Assembly (NCBI GenBank): GCA_963731665.1
Contig: CAVSWP010000011.1
Span: 1,174,385-1,238,384, forward strand
Length of the DNA stretch: 64,000 bases
Direction: 5' to 3'
From: Chersky-840 sp035604715
GTDB taxonomy: Bacteria > Actinomycetota > Acidimicrobiia > Acidimicrobiales > UBA8190
Part shown: one piece after another, positions 26,363-34,615 of the stretch
How the letters are laid out: each line of letters begins with the position of its first letter
Position numbering within the stretch: position 1 is the stretch's first letter
Notes under the pieces: model-generated
Seen by the model: the letters and a program-made list of their open reading frames with translations, nothing else
The model's database searches: none
What the model was told of the DNA's origin: nothing
Program-made: the position numbers and the translations under genes

Positions 26363-26857
26363 GTGGTGTTCTTGACGTCCCTCGACAACCAGAACCTCCT
26401 CCGGGCGCTGGAGGTCCTGGTGGTGGCCCTCATCTGGCTGTTCTTCTTCCGGGTCATCCGAGCGGTGTGGGTCCAGGTTCGCCCGCCCCCGGCGCGAGGG
26501 GCGTCCGCCCAGGTCCTGGCGCCCGGGGCCGGGTCCCGCCCGTCGGCCGAGCGCCATGGTCGGGCGGGCAAGCTCCACCTCAAGGTGATCGAGCCCCAGG
26601 AGGGATACGGGCAGACCTTCGAAGTGGGAGAGGAAGTCACCTTGGGCCGGGCGGCGGGATGCGGGGTCCGAGTGGAGGACTCCTACACCTCGAGCCTCCA
26701 CGCCCGGCTGTACCGGCGCAACGGCTCGCTGTGGGTGGAGGACCTCGGGTCGACCAACGGCACCTGGGTCAACGCCGAGCGCATCGGGACCACCGCCAAG
26801 CTGGGCAAGGGCGACCTGCTGCAGGTGGGCGGGACCGTATTCGAGGTATCCCGGTGA
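26363..26857 (+). CDS. fhaB: FhaB-type membrane-anchored FHA protein
   Basis: A 164-residue protein with an N-terminal membrane segment (LEVLVVALIWLFFFRVIRAV), a Pro/Ala-rich linker and an FHA domain (VTLGRAAGCGVRVEDSYTSS, DLGSTNGTWVNAERIG). Start is GTG 26363, 13 bp after fhaA. In mycobacteria FhaB (FipA) is a kinase substrate that supports division under stress. Here the anchor should place the phosphothreonine-binding module beside PknB and the PBP. Confidence 0.9.
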   Translation: MVFLTSLDNQNLLRALEVLVVALIWLFFFRVIRAVWVQVRPPPARGASAQVLAPGAGSRPSAERHGRAGKLHLKVIEPQEGYGQTFEVGEEVTLGRAAGCGVRVEDSYTSSLHARLYRRNGSLWVEDLGSTNGTWVNAERIGTTAKLGKGDLLQVGGTVFEVSR

Positions 26858-26876
26858 CCGGTTCGCTGGAGGGTCG

Positions 26877-28340
26877 TTGACCGTCCTGCGGTCGGGTTCG
26901 GCCTCCGACGTGGGTCGGGTGCGCACGGTCAACGAGGACCTCGCACTCGAGAGCCTCACGCTCTTCGCCGTGGCCGACGGGATGGGGGGCCACGTCGGCG
27001 GGGAGATCGCGGCGCGGACCGCCATCGACACCCTACAGGCCGAATTCGCCCGCAAGCCGTCCGCCGACGGCCTGGCCGGTGCGATCCAGGAGGCCAACCG
27101 GGCCATCTGGGAGCGCGGCCACGCCGACGCCGACCTGCGGGGCATGGGGACCACCATCACGGCCGCCGCCCTGGTGGCCACGGACGAGGGCGACCGGTTG
27201 GTACTCGCCAACGTGGGCGACTCGCGGGCCTACCGGTTGCACGGGGGTGAGCTCGTCCAGCTCACCACCGATCACTCCGTGGCCGAGGAGCTGGTGGCGC
27301 GCGGCGAGCTCTCCGAACAAGAGGCGGCCGTGCACCCCCACCGCCACATCCTCACCCGGGCGCTCGGGGTCCAGCCCGACGTGGCCGTGGACGAGTGGGA
27401 GGTCGTGCCCGAGGAAGGGGACCGCTTCCTGCTCTGTTCCGACGGCTTGACCAACGAGGTCTCCTCCGATCGGATCACCGACGTTCTGGCCCAGACCCGG
27501 GATCCCCAGGAGGCGGCCGAGATCCTGGTGCGCATGGCCAACCAGGCCGGGGGCAACGACAACGCCACCGTGGTCGTGCTCGACGTCATGGTGGGCGAGC
27601 CCCCTTCCGCCGGGGTGGCGTCGGCGGGCGTGGTGACGGCGGCCGGCTCGGCGGCTGCGCCGGCCCCCGAGCCCGGGTCCGCCGGGCCAGCGGCGTCGGG
27701 CGACACCATGGTGGTGAGCGCCCCCCCGTCTGACCTCGCACCCCCGGTGCAGACCGCTCCCGCCGGGACGGTCACCGCCAACGGCGTCGGTGGTGCCGTG
27801 GTCAGCCGCTCGGTTCCCGGCACGGACCTGGGCCGTCCGTCGTCGCGCCGGGACCAGCCGCCCGGCGTGCGAACCCCGCGTCGCATCACTTTCCGGGTGG
27901 TGCTGTTCCTCCTCGTGCTCGGGGGGTTGGTCTATGCGGCCTTCGCCACGGTGCGCTGGTACGTGAACAACTCGTACTTCGTGGGCCTCAACCACCGTCA
28001 GGTCGTCATCTACCGCGGACGCCCCGGTGGGTTCGTCGGGATCGAGCCCAAGATCGTCAAGCGCACGGTGATGACGTCGGCCCAGGTCCCGTCCTACAAG
28101 ATCCCCGACCTGCGCGGGGGAGTCCAGGAGCCTTCCTACAACGCCGCTCTGGGGTACGTGCAGAGCCTGCAACAGTCGGTGTGCAGCCTCGAACAGCCCC
28201 CCGCGTACTGCACGACCTTGACCACGCCGACGACGCCGTCGAGTACCCCCAGCCCGACGACTCCGCTGTCGACGCCGGCCACCTTGGGGCTCGGGCTCCC
28301 GGGCCGACCGGCCACCTCGTCCGTCGCTCCGGTGGCCTGA
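26877..28340 (+). CDS. pstP: PP2C-type Ser/Thr protein phosphatase, membrane-anchored
   Basis: A 487-residue protein. The cytoplasmic PP2C domain (residues 1-240) keeps the metal-binding motifs: VNEDLAL, FAVADGMGGHVGGEIAA, LANVGDSRAYRL, CSDGLTNEV and GGNDNATVVVL. An Ala/Pro linker, one membrane segment (about 339-361, VVLFLLVLGGLVYAAFATV) and an outside domain of about 125 residues ending in a Thr/Ser/Pro tail follow. It should reverse PknB phosphorylation. TTG is the only usable start, since the upstream GTG frame stops; GGAGG lies four bases before it. The PBP gene follows after one base, leaving no room for rodA. Confidence 0.93.
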   Translation: MTVLRSGSASDVGRVRTVNEDLALESLTLFAVADGMGGHVGGEIAARTAIDTLQAEFARKPSADGLAGAIQEANRAIWERGHADADLRGMGTTITAAALVATDEGDRLVLANVGDSRAYRLHGGELVQLTTDHSVAEELVARGELSEQEAAVHPHRHILTRALGVQPDVAVDEWEVVPEEGDRFLLCSDGLTNEVSSDRITDVLAQTRDPQEAAEILVRMANQAGGNDNATVVVLDVMVGEPPSAGVASAGVVTAAGSAAAPAPEPGSAGPAASGDTMVVSAPPSDLAPPVQTAPAGTVTANGVGGAVVSRSVPGTDLGRPSSRRDQPPGVRTPRRITFRVVLFLLVLGGLVYAAFATVRWYVNNSYFVGLNHRQVVIYRGRPGGFVGIEPKIVKRTVMTSAQVPSYKIPDLRGGVQEPSYNAALGYVQSLQQSVCSLEQPPAYCTTLTTPTTPSSTPSPTTPLSTPATLGLGLPGRPATSSVAPVA

Positions 28341-28341
28341 G

Positions 28342-29838
28342 ATGGCCGGGCGCATCCGCTGGCTCGGCGTGGGGATGGTGGTGTGCTTCCTGGCGTTGTT
28401 CCTGCAGCTCAACAACGTCCAGGTCAAGAACGCCCACAAGTACGCCACGGACCCCTACAACCCGGCCGTGAACGCCGCCAAGTTCGACCAGCCACGCGGG
28501 ATCATCCAGAGCGCCGACGGGGTGGTCCTGGCGCAATCGGTGGCCGTGAAGAATCCCTGTCGCACCTGCTACAAGTACGTGCGCCAGTACCCGCTCGGGC
28601 CCCTGTTCGCCCAGATCACCGGGTACTTTCCCATCGGCGGACTGGTCACCGGCGTCGAGAACACCTACGACGCCTACCTGGCCCAGCACAACCGGCCCGT
28701 CAAGACCATCGCCGACCTGCTCACTACGCCGGTCGAGACCGACACCGTCACGCTGACGCTGTCGAGCAAGCTCCAGTTGGCCGCACAACAGGCACTGGAC
28801 GGCCGTGACGGCGCCATCGTGGTCCTCGACCCCACCACCGGCGCGGTGCTCGCCATGTACTCCAATCCCACGTTCGACCCCAACCCGTTGGCCGTCAACG
28901 ACGCCACCACGGTGGCCAATGCCTTCAAGGCGGACACCACGGTCGACCCGGCCACGGGGTTCTCCCCGGCGGCCTCGCTCGCGTACCAGGACATCTTCCC
29001 GCCGGGGTCGACCTTCAAGATCGTCACGGCCACTGCCGCGTACCAGTACGCGCCCGAGCTCGTCGACACCTCTATGCCCTTCTACGGCTGCATTCCCACA
29101 CACACCCTGGGAGGACAGGGCGTGCCTCTGTGCAACTACGGCGGCGAGGCCGCGGCCGCCTGTGGCGGCACGATCGCCGAGATGCTCCCCCCGTCGTGCG
29201 ACACCGGCTTCGCCCTCCTCGGTTCGCGGGTGGGAGCAGCCGCCATGACAGCCGAGGCCGACGCCTTCGGCTTCAACCAGCAGCCGCCGATCGACCTCCC
29301 CCCCAGCCGCTACGAGGTGTCGCAGTTCCTGCAGCCCGGCTGCTACCAGGACCAACAGATCTACCTGGCGGACTCCTCGATCGGCCAGAAGTGCACCGTC
29401 GCCTCGCCGCTGCAGATGGCGCTGGTGGCGGCGGGGATCGCCGACGGGGGCGTGGTCATGAAGCCGCACGTCATGTACCAGATCCGCGACTCGCAGAACA
29501 ACCTGGTGAGCCTGTACCAACCCACCGCCTGGCACCGGGCCGCCTCGCAGGCTACGGCGGACGCGCTGCGCGACCTCATGGTCAAGGTCGTCACGGGCGG
29601 CACGGCGTCCGCGGTGGGCTTCCCGGCCGCAGACGACGTGGCCGCCAAGACGGGCACCGCCCAGATCGGGCTGGGCAATAGCGCCACCACCGACTGGATG
29701 ATCGCCTTCGCCCCGGCGTCGCAACCCAAGGTGGCAGTGGCGGTCGTGATCCCGCACCAGGCCCTGTCGGCCACGGGCGCCGAGGTGGCCGGACCGGTCA
29801 TGAAGACGATCATCCAAGCCGCGTTGGCGGGCCCGTGA
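28342..29838 (+). CDS. pbpA: Class B penicillin-binding protein (PbpA-like transpeptidase)
   Basis: A 498-residue protein with an N-terminal membrane anchor (GVGMVVCFLALFLQL) and a transpeptidase domain. The acyl-accepting motif SxxK is PGSTFKI (Ser near 223) and KTG is AAKTGTAQ (Lys near 436). The second motif reads SCD (Ser near 285), where homologues have SxN, so the Asn is Asp. It cross-links peptidoglycan outside the membrane; mycobacterial PbpA acts in growth and division with RodA. Length matches PbpA (about 490). It sits between pstP and pknB without the usual rodA and pknA. Confidence 0.92.
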   Translation: MAGRIRWLGVGMVVCFLALFLQLNNVQVKNAHKYATDPYNPAVNAAKFDQPRGIIQSADGVVLAQSVAVKNPCRTCYKYVRQYPLGPLFAQITGYFPIGGLVTGVENTYDAYLAQHNRPVKTIADLLTTPVETDTVTLTLSSKLQLAAQQALDGRDGAIVVLDPTTGAVLAMYSNPTFDPNPLAVNDATTVANAFKADTTVDPATGFSPAASLAYQDIFPPGSTFKIVTATAAYQYAPELVDTSMPFYGCIPTHTLGGQGVPLCNYGGEAAAACGGTIAEMLPPSCDTGFALLGSRVGAAAMTAEADAFGFNQQPPIDLPPSRYEVSQFLQPGCYQDQQIYLADSSIGQKCTVASPLQMALVAAGIADGGVVMKPHVMYQIRDSQNNLVSLYQPTAWHRAASQATADALRDLMVKVVTGGTASAVGFPAADDVAAKTGTAQIGLGNSATTDWMIAFAPASQPKVAVAVVIPHQALSATGAEVAGPVMKTIIQAALAGP

Positions 29839-29905
29839 CACCGGTGGCCCGACCGCAGGGCAGGACACCGGCGACCGCTGGCCCGGGCCGCGATCCGGCG
29901 AGACG

Positions 29906-29920
29906 TAGGCTCTGACCCGC
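29906..29920 (+). promoter_or_regulatory. Candidate -10 box of pknB
   Basis: TAGGCT at 29906-29911 lies nine bases before the ATG of pknB, so transcription would begin within about three bases of the start codon, a near-leaderless arrangement. The gap after the PBP gene is 82 bp. Confidence 0.35.
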
Positions 29921-31861
29921 ATGGAGCCGACCAAGACCCCCCGCGTCTTGTCGGGGCGCTACGAGCTCTCCCATCTGGTGGCCCGGGGTGGCATGGCCGA
30001 GGTGTACCGCGCCCGTGACCAGCTCCTCGACCGCCCCGTCGCGCTCAAGGTGCTGTTCCCCGAGCTGTCGGTGGACCGCTCGTTCGTGGAGCGCTTCCGG
30101 CGCGAGGCCCAGGCGGCTGCCAACCTTTCGCACCCCAACATCGTCCCCGTGTTCGACTGGGGCGAGGACAGCGGCACCTACTTCATCGTGATGGAGTTCG
30201 TCGACGGCCGGGCCCTGTCGTCGATCCTGCGCACGGCGGGGCCGCTGCACCCCGATCGGGCCGCCGAGATCGCCGCCGACGTCGCCGGGGCATTGGCGTA
30301 CGCGCATCGCCACGGCGTGGTCCACCGAGACGTCAAGCCGGGCAACGTCCTCATCACCGAAGAGGGCACTATCAAAGTCACCGACTTCGGGATCGCCCGC
30401 GCCGTGAACACCGAGGAGAGCCTGACCCAGACCGGGGCGGTCATGGGGACGGCGACGTATTTCTCGCCCGAGCAGGCCGAGGGCATGGGCGTCGACTCGC
30501 GCAGCGACCTCTACTCCTTGGGCGTCGTGTTGTTCGAGATGGTCACGGGGCGCCCCCCGTTCCTCGGCGACACGCCCGTGGCGGTGGCCTCCAAGCACGT
30601 GCGTGAGCATCCTCCCGCGCCGCGCGAGGTGAACCCCGGGGTCCCGCCCGACCTCGAGGCGATCATCTTGAAGTGTCTGGCCAAGTCGCCCGATCACCGG
30701 TATGCCACCGGGGACGACCTGCGCGTCGACCTGTTGCGCTTCCGCGAGGGTCGGGCCGTGGAGGCGGCGTCGCCTCCCACGGGGCAGCACCCGTCGGTGG
30801 GCACCACCCAGTCGGTGAGGGCCGTGGGCGCCACCCAGGCGTTGCCGGCCGTCGGAGCCGACGACGAGGGGCCCCAACAGCCCAGCCGCACCAAGCTCTA
30901 CGCCGGCATCCTGGTCGTACTGCTGGTGGCGCTGGCCGTCGTCATCGTCTTTCTCGGCAACTCCGTCGGCTGGTGGCACATCGGGAGCAAGGTCAACGCG
31001 CCCTTCGTCATGCCCGACGTCACCAACCAGAACGTGACCAGGGCCGAGAAGACCCTGCAACACGACGGCCTCAAGACCAGGGTGCAACCCGACAAGGCTG
31101 CCAACTCCACCCCCAACACCCAGGTCCTGCGGACCCTGCCGGCCTCGGGGACGGCGGTGCGCAAAGGGGAGAAGGTGACACTGGTCACCGGCAACCAGGG
31201 GCCCCCGGTGGCCGTGCCGCCTCTCGTGAACCAGTCCGTCACGGCGGCCAAGGCCCAGTTGCAGCAGATGGGCCTGGAGCCCAATGTCCAGTTCAGCAGC
31301 ACATGCACGCAGCAGAACATCGTGTGCAACCAGACTCCCAAAGCGGGCTCGCCCTTGACCCCGGGCGCGACCGTCAACATCTTCACGGCCCCGGCCACCA
31401 CCGCCGTCCCCGACGTCACCGGGCTGGGCCAGACCACGGCGTGCAACCGCCTGGGCCAGGCCGGCTTCCAGTGCGGGAACATCACCACTCAGGCTTCCTC
31501 CACGGTGCCCAAGACCTACGTCATCAGCACCAACCCCCCGCCCGGCGCGCAGGAACCGGCCAACGCGGCGATCAACCTGGTGGTGTCGAGCGGTCCGTCC
31601 TCGGGGCTCGTCCCCGACGTGGTGGGTGACACCCAAGCCCAGGCCATCACGGCCCTGCAGGGTGCCAACCTCAATCCGGTGGTGATCTGCCAGCTGACCA
31701 TCGACCCCACCCAGAACGGGCTGGTCCAGTCTCAGAGCCCCAACGGCGGTCAGTCCGCCAACGCCGGGACGACGGTGGACATCACCGTGGGGAGCCTCTC
31801 GGGGTGTTCAGGGTCCTCGACGACGACGTCCACCACGGCGCCCGGGGGCAACACCCCTTAG
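29921..31861 (+). CDS. pknB: Ser/Thr protein kinase with four PASTA domains
   Basis: A 646-residue receptor kinase. Cytoplasmic kinase domain: glycine loop ARGGMAEVYRARD, catalytic Lys in VALKVLF (residue 43), HRDVKPGNVL (about 135-144), TDFGIARA, and activation loop TQTGAVMGTATYFSPEQ with candidate phospho-Thr residues. One membrane segment (about 326-346) leads to four PASTA repeats outside, which bind peptidoglycan fragments, and a Ser/Thr tail. It should sense wall precursors and phosphorylate wall and division proteins, opposed by pstP. Its last four bases overlap the convergent amidotransferase gene. Confidence 0.95.
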   Translation: MEPTKTPRVLSGRYELSHLVARGGMAEVYRARDQLLDRPVALKVLFPELSVDRSFVERFRREAQAAANLSHPNIVPVFDWGEDSGTYFIVMEFVDGRALSSILRTAGPLHPDRAAEIAADVAGALAYAHRHGVVHRDVKPGNVLITEEGTIKVTDFGIARAVNTEESLTQTGAVMGTATYFSPEQAEGMGVDSRSDLYSLGVVLFEMVTGRPPFLGDTPVAVASKHVREHPPAPREVNPGVPPDLEAIILKCLAKSPDHRYATGDDLRVDLLRFREGRAVEAASPPTGQHPSVGTTQSVRAVGATQALPAVGADDEGPQQPSRTKLYAGILVVLLVALAVVIVFLGNSVGWWHIGSKVNAPFVMPDVTNQNVTRAEKTLQHDGLKTRVQPDKAANSTPNTQVLRTLPASGTAVRKGEKVTLVTGNQGPPVAVPPLVNQSVTAAKAQLQQMGLEPNVQFSSTCTQQNIVCNQTPKAGSPLTPGATVNIFTAPATTAVPDVTGLGQTTACNRLGQAGFQCGNITTQASSTVPKTYVISTNPPPGAQEPANAAINLVVSSGPSSGLVPDVVGDTQAQAITALQGANLNPVVICQLTIDPTQNGLVQSQSPNGGQSANAGTTVDITVGSLSGCSGSSTTTSTTAPGGNTP

Positions 31862-32448
31862 GGCCGGGGCGCCCCGAGCGACCCCAGGAAGTTGGCGAGT
31901 AGGTCGGGCCCCACGCTCGTGAGGATGGACTCGGGATGGAACTGCACCCCCTCGATGGGCAGGTCGCGATGGCGCAGCCCCATCACCACCCCGTCGACGG
32001 TCTCGGCGGTGACCTCGAGGACGTCGGGGATCGAGTCGCGCTCGACGATCAGGGAGTGGTAGCGCGTGGCCTCGAACGGGTTGGGGAGCTCGGCCAGCAC
32101 GCCCACGCCGGTGTGGAAGATGGGTGAGGTCTTGCCGTGCATGAGCTCGGGGGCGGCCACGATCCGGGCGCCGAAGACCTGGCCGATGCACTGGTGGCCC
32201 AGGCACACGCCCAGGATGGGCAGCTCCCCACCGAGCTCGGCCACCACGGCCATGCTCACCCCGCCGTCATCGGGGCGGCCCGGGCCCGGGGAGATGACGA
32301 TGCCGTCGGTCCCGAGCGCCCGGATCCCCTTCACGTCGATGGCGTCATTGCGAAACACCACCGGCTGCGCGCCCAGGGCGCCGAGCTCCTGCACCAGGTT
32401 GTAGGTGAAGGAGTCGTAGTTGTCCACGAGCAGGACCCGGGCGCCCAC
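31858..32448 (-). CDS. Glutamine amidotransferase, aminodeoxychorismate/anthranilate synthase component II
   Basis: A 196-residue class I amidotransferase: LLVDNYDSFTYNLVQ at the N-terminus, oxyanion loop SPGPGRPDD, nucleophile in GVCLGHQ (Cys 82) and the His-Glu of VQFHPESIL. It supplies ammonia from glutamine to a PabB or TrpE partner, which is not in this window, so folate versus tryptophan use cannot be decided. A gene of this type beside pknB is common in actinobacteria. Start is GTG 32448, with TACAGT (complement of 32457-32462) eight bases upstream. Confidence 0.92.
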   Translation of the reverse strand: MGARVLLVDNYDSFTYNLVQELGALGAQPVVFRNDAIDVKGIRALGTDGIVISPGPGRPDDGGVSMAVVAELGGELPILGVCLGHQCIGQVFGARIVAAPELMHGKTSPIFHTGVGVLAELPNPFEATRYHSLIVERDSIPDVLEVTAETVDGVVMGLRHRDLPIEGVQFHPESILTSVGPDLLANFLGSLGAPRP

Positions 32449-32491
32449 CCCGATCGACTGTAGCGGCCCCGGGCACCAGCTCCGTCGTGGC

Positions 32492-32503
32492 TATCCTCGG
32501 TGC
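32492..32503 (+). promoter_or_regulatory. Leaderless-type promoter of crgA
   Basis: TATCCT at 32492-32497 is followed by six bases and then the ATG of crgA. That spacing makes the A of ATG the likely first transcribed base. No ribosome-binding site is present, as expected for a leaderless message. Confidence 0.5.
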
Positions 32504-32797
32504 ATGGCGAACAAGCAGGGTCCCGGGAGCGCGGCGCGCAAGGGCCGTTCGGCCTCGGGGAGGGCGGTCACCCCTCCCCCCCGGCCCAGTAGCCGCTACA
32601 CCCCGCCGATCCCCCGCAGCACCAAGGTGAGCCCCAAGTGGATGGGGCCGCTCATCCTGGGCCTCCTGGTGGCGGGCGCCCTCATGATCGTCCTCAACTA
32701 CTTCAACGTCATGCCGGCCGGTCCCAGCAACTGGTACCTGGTGGGTGGCATCGTCCTCATCGCGGGCGGCTTCGTCGTCGCCACCCAGTACCACTGA
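32504..32797 (+). CDS. crgA: CrgA cell-division membrane protein
   Basis: A 97-residue protein with a basic Pro/Ser-rich N-terminus (RYTPPIPRSTKVSPKWMGP) and two membrane helices (LILGLLVAGALMIVLNYF and WYLVGGIVLIAGGFVVAT). This is the CrgA layout, including the conserved KVSPKWMGP and NYFNVMPAGPSNWYL. CrgA recruits division proteins and PBPs at the septum of actinobacteria. It is divergent from the amidotransferase gene and convergent with the thiolase gene. Confidence 0.92.
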   Translation: MANKQGPGSAARKGRSASGRAVTPPPRPSSRYTPPIPRSTKVSPKWMGPLILGLLVAGALMIVLNYFNVMPAGPSNWYLVGGIVLIAGGFVVATQYH

Positions 32798-32803
32798 GGA
32801 AGG

Positions 32804-33982
32804 TCAGCCCAGTCGTTCGATGATGGTGGCGTTGGCCATGCCGCCGCCCTCGCACATCGTCTCGAGCCCCCACCGTCCGCCGGTGCGCTCGAGCTCGTTG
32901 AGCAAGGTGCACATCAGCTTGGCGCCCGAGCACCCCAGCGGGTGGCCGATGGCGATGGCCCCGCCGTTGACGTTGACCCGGTCTATATCGGCGTGCAGCT
33001 CCTTCTCCCATGCCAACACCACCGAGGCGAAGGCCTCGTTGATCTCGACGAGGTCGATGTCGTCGATCGTCATCTTGGCCTTCTCGAGCACCGAGCGGGT
33101 GGCGGGGATGGGACCGGTGAGCATGGTCACGGGGTCCACCCCGGCGAGCGAGAACGTGTGGAACCGGGCCCGGGGGGTGAGGCCCAGGGCGCTCGCCTTC
33201 TCCTCGCTCATGATGAGCACGGCGGCGGCCCCGTCACTGATCTGCGAGGAGTTGCCGGCCGTCACCTTGCCGTCGGGCTTGAAGGCGGGCTTGAGATTGG
33301 CGAGGACCTCGGCGGTGGTGTCGGGCCGGATGCCCTCGTCGGTGGAGAACAGCTCGTTGGTGGCCGTCCCCTCGTCGTCCTTCACCACGACGGGAAGGAT
33401 CTCGCGCTCGAAGCGTCCTTCGGCCGTGGCCCGGGCGGCCAGCTGCTGGCTGCGGGCGCCGAAGGCGTCGAGGTCCTGGCGCGAGATGTCCCACTGGTCG
33501 GCGATCATCTCGGCCGAGATGCCCTGGGACACGAGGCCGCCGCGCTCGGCGTAGCGTTCCATCATCTTGGGGCCGAAGGGGAACCCGAGGTCGCGCACCA
33601 CCGACGATCCCATGGGGGTATGCGTCATGTGCTCGACCCCGGCGGCGATCACGACGTCGTAGGCGCCCGCCATCACGCCCTGGGCGGCGAAGTGCAGCGC
33701 CTGCTGGGAGGACCCGCACTGGCGGTCGATGGTGGTCGACGGCACCGACTCAGGGAACCCGGCGGCGAGCACGGCGTTGCGCCCGATGTTGAGGGCTTGC
33801 TCGCCGACCTGCATCACGCAGCCCATGATCACGTCGTCGACCAGGGCGGGGTCGAGGTCGTTGCGCTCGGCCAGGGCCTTGAGCGGCTCGGCGGCGAGGT
33901 CCACGGCGTGCCAGCCCCGGAGCTTCCCGTTGCGGCGCCCTCCCGGAGTCCGTACGGCGTCAACGATCACGGCTGTGGTCAT
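32804..33982 (-). CDS. Acetyl-CoA acetyltransferase (thiolase)
   Basis: A 392-residue thiolase: acyl-accepting Cys 89 in DRQCGSSQQA, NEAFASVVLAW, the His of GGAIAIGHPLGCSG and the second Cys in CEGGGMANA. It condenses or cleaves 3-ketoacyl-CoA in the cytoplasm, in beta-oxidation or acetoacetyl-CoA formation. GGAAGGAG precedes the ATG by five bases. A 14-bp palindrome at 34041-34054, 58 bp upstream, is a likely repressor site. No dehydrogenase or hydratase partner lies next to it. Confidence 0.93.
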   Translation of the reverse strand: MTTAVIVDAVRTPGGRRNGKLRGWHAVDLAAEPLKALAERNDLDPALVDDVIMGCVMQVGEQALNIGRNAVLAAGFPESVPSTTIDRQCGSSQQALHFAAQGVMAGAYDVVIAAGVEHMTHTPMGSSVVRDLGFPFGPKMMERYAERGGLVSQGISAEMIADQWDISRQDLDAFGARSQQLAARATAEGRFEREILPVVVKDDEGTATNELFSTDEGIRPDTTAEVLANLKPAFKPDGKVTAGNSSQISDGAAAVLIMSEEKASALGLTPRARFHTFSLAGVDPVTMLTGPIPATRSVLEKAKMTIDDIDLVEINEAFASVVLAWEKELHADIDRVNVNGGAIAIGHPLGCSGAKLMCTLLNELERTGGRWGLETMCEGGGMANATIIERLG

Positions 33983-34040
33983 GGCTGCTCCTTCCCGGTC
34001 CGGTGGCCTCGCCTCGGCGGTGCCTGCCGGCCTGCGAAAC

Positions 34041-34054
34041 TGACCGATCGGTCA
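34041..34054. promoter_or_regulatory. Perfect 14-bp palindrome, likely TetR-type operator
   Basis: TGACCGATCGGTCA is exactly self-complementary and lies between the divergent thiolase (start 33982) and thioesterase (start 34169). TetR-family repressors of lipid genes often bind such sites. A half copy, ACCGGTCA, follows at about 34078. Confidence 0.55.
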
Positions 34055-34156
34055 AGACTTTCTCCCGAAACCACCCTACCGGTCAATTTGTCGGAACAGG
34101 CCCCCTCTGACCAGGGAGTATCTCCGCGGTAGCCCGACGGGCGGACCACCCGAGGC

Positions 34157-34168
34157 TAGGTTGACGCC
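34157..34168 (+). promoter_or_regulatory. Leaderless-type promoter of the thioesterase gene
   Basis: TAGGTT at 34157-34162, then six bases, then the GTG start at 34169: the same spacing as at crgA. No ribosome-binding site is present. Confidence 0.4.
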
Positions 34169-34615
34169 GTGACCGGGCCCCCCAGGGACATGGACCGATG
34201 GCTGGGAAACGGCGGCATGGAGGTCATCGGGCTGGTGGGTGCCGCCTTCACCTCCTACGGCGTCGACGGTGAGGACCTGGGCTGGGTCGTGGGGACCTGG
34301 ACCCCTACCGCCCTGGCCTGCAATCCCCACGGCACGGTCCAGGCCGGCATCCACTCACTGATCCTCGACGCGTCGATGAACTTCGCCATCAATGCCGCCA
34401 TGGCCGGGCGCGACCGGACCCGGGGCACGCTCGAGATGAAGACCGAGACGATGCGCCCGGCCAAGCTCGGTGAGGCCGTCAGTGTGCGGGGCGACGTCGT
34501 CCGCCTGGCTCGCCAGGTCGCCTACGCCGAAGCCGCCACGCGTGACGACCAGGGGCGGTTGGTGAGCCGGTCGACGGGCACCTTCCTCCTGCACCGCGAC
34601 GACGCGGCGCGGTAG
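34169..34615 (+). CDS. Hot-dog-fold acyl-CoA thioesterase (PaaI type)
   Basis: A 148-residue protein with the PaaI-type core: NPHGTVQAGIHSLILDASMN around the central helix, where HGxxxxG-like and Asp positions are kept, then LEMKTETMRPAKLGEAVSVR. Such enzymes hydrolyse acyl-CoA thioesters as dimers or tetramers. The stop shares one base with the next start, so it is coupled to the LLM oxidoreductase. The divergent thiolase suggests acyl-CoA metabolism. Confidence 0.8.
   Translation: MTGPPRDMDRWLGNGGMEVIGLVGAAFTSYGVDGEDLGWVVGTWTPTALACNPHGTVQAGIHSLILDASMNFAINAAMAGRDRTRGTLEMKTETMRPAKLGEAVSVRGDVVRLARQVAYAEAATRDDQGRLVSRSTGTFLLHRDDAAR

Noticed and set aside
28057..29934. 625-codon minus-strand frame opposite the PBP
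   Set aside because: Shadow of the PBP gene. The text is repetitive Gly/Val/Arg/His without motifs.
29810..31636. 608-codon frame on the minus strand opposite pknB
   Set aside because: It is the complement of a high-GC gene. Kinase, membrane and PASTA motifs are all on the plus strand, and the minus frame is Gly/His/Arg-rich with no family match.
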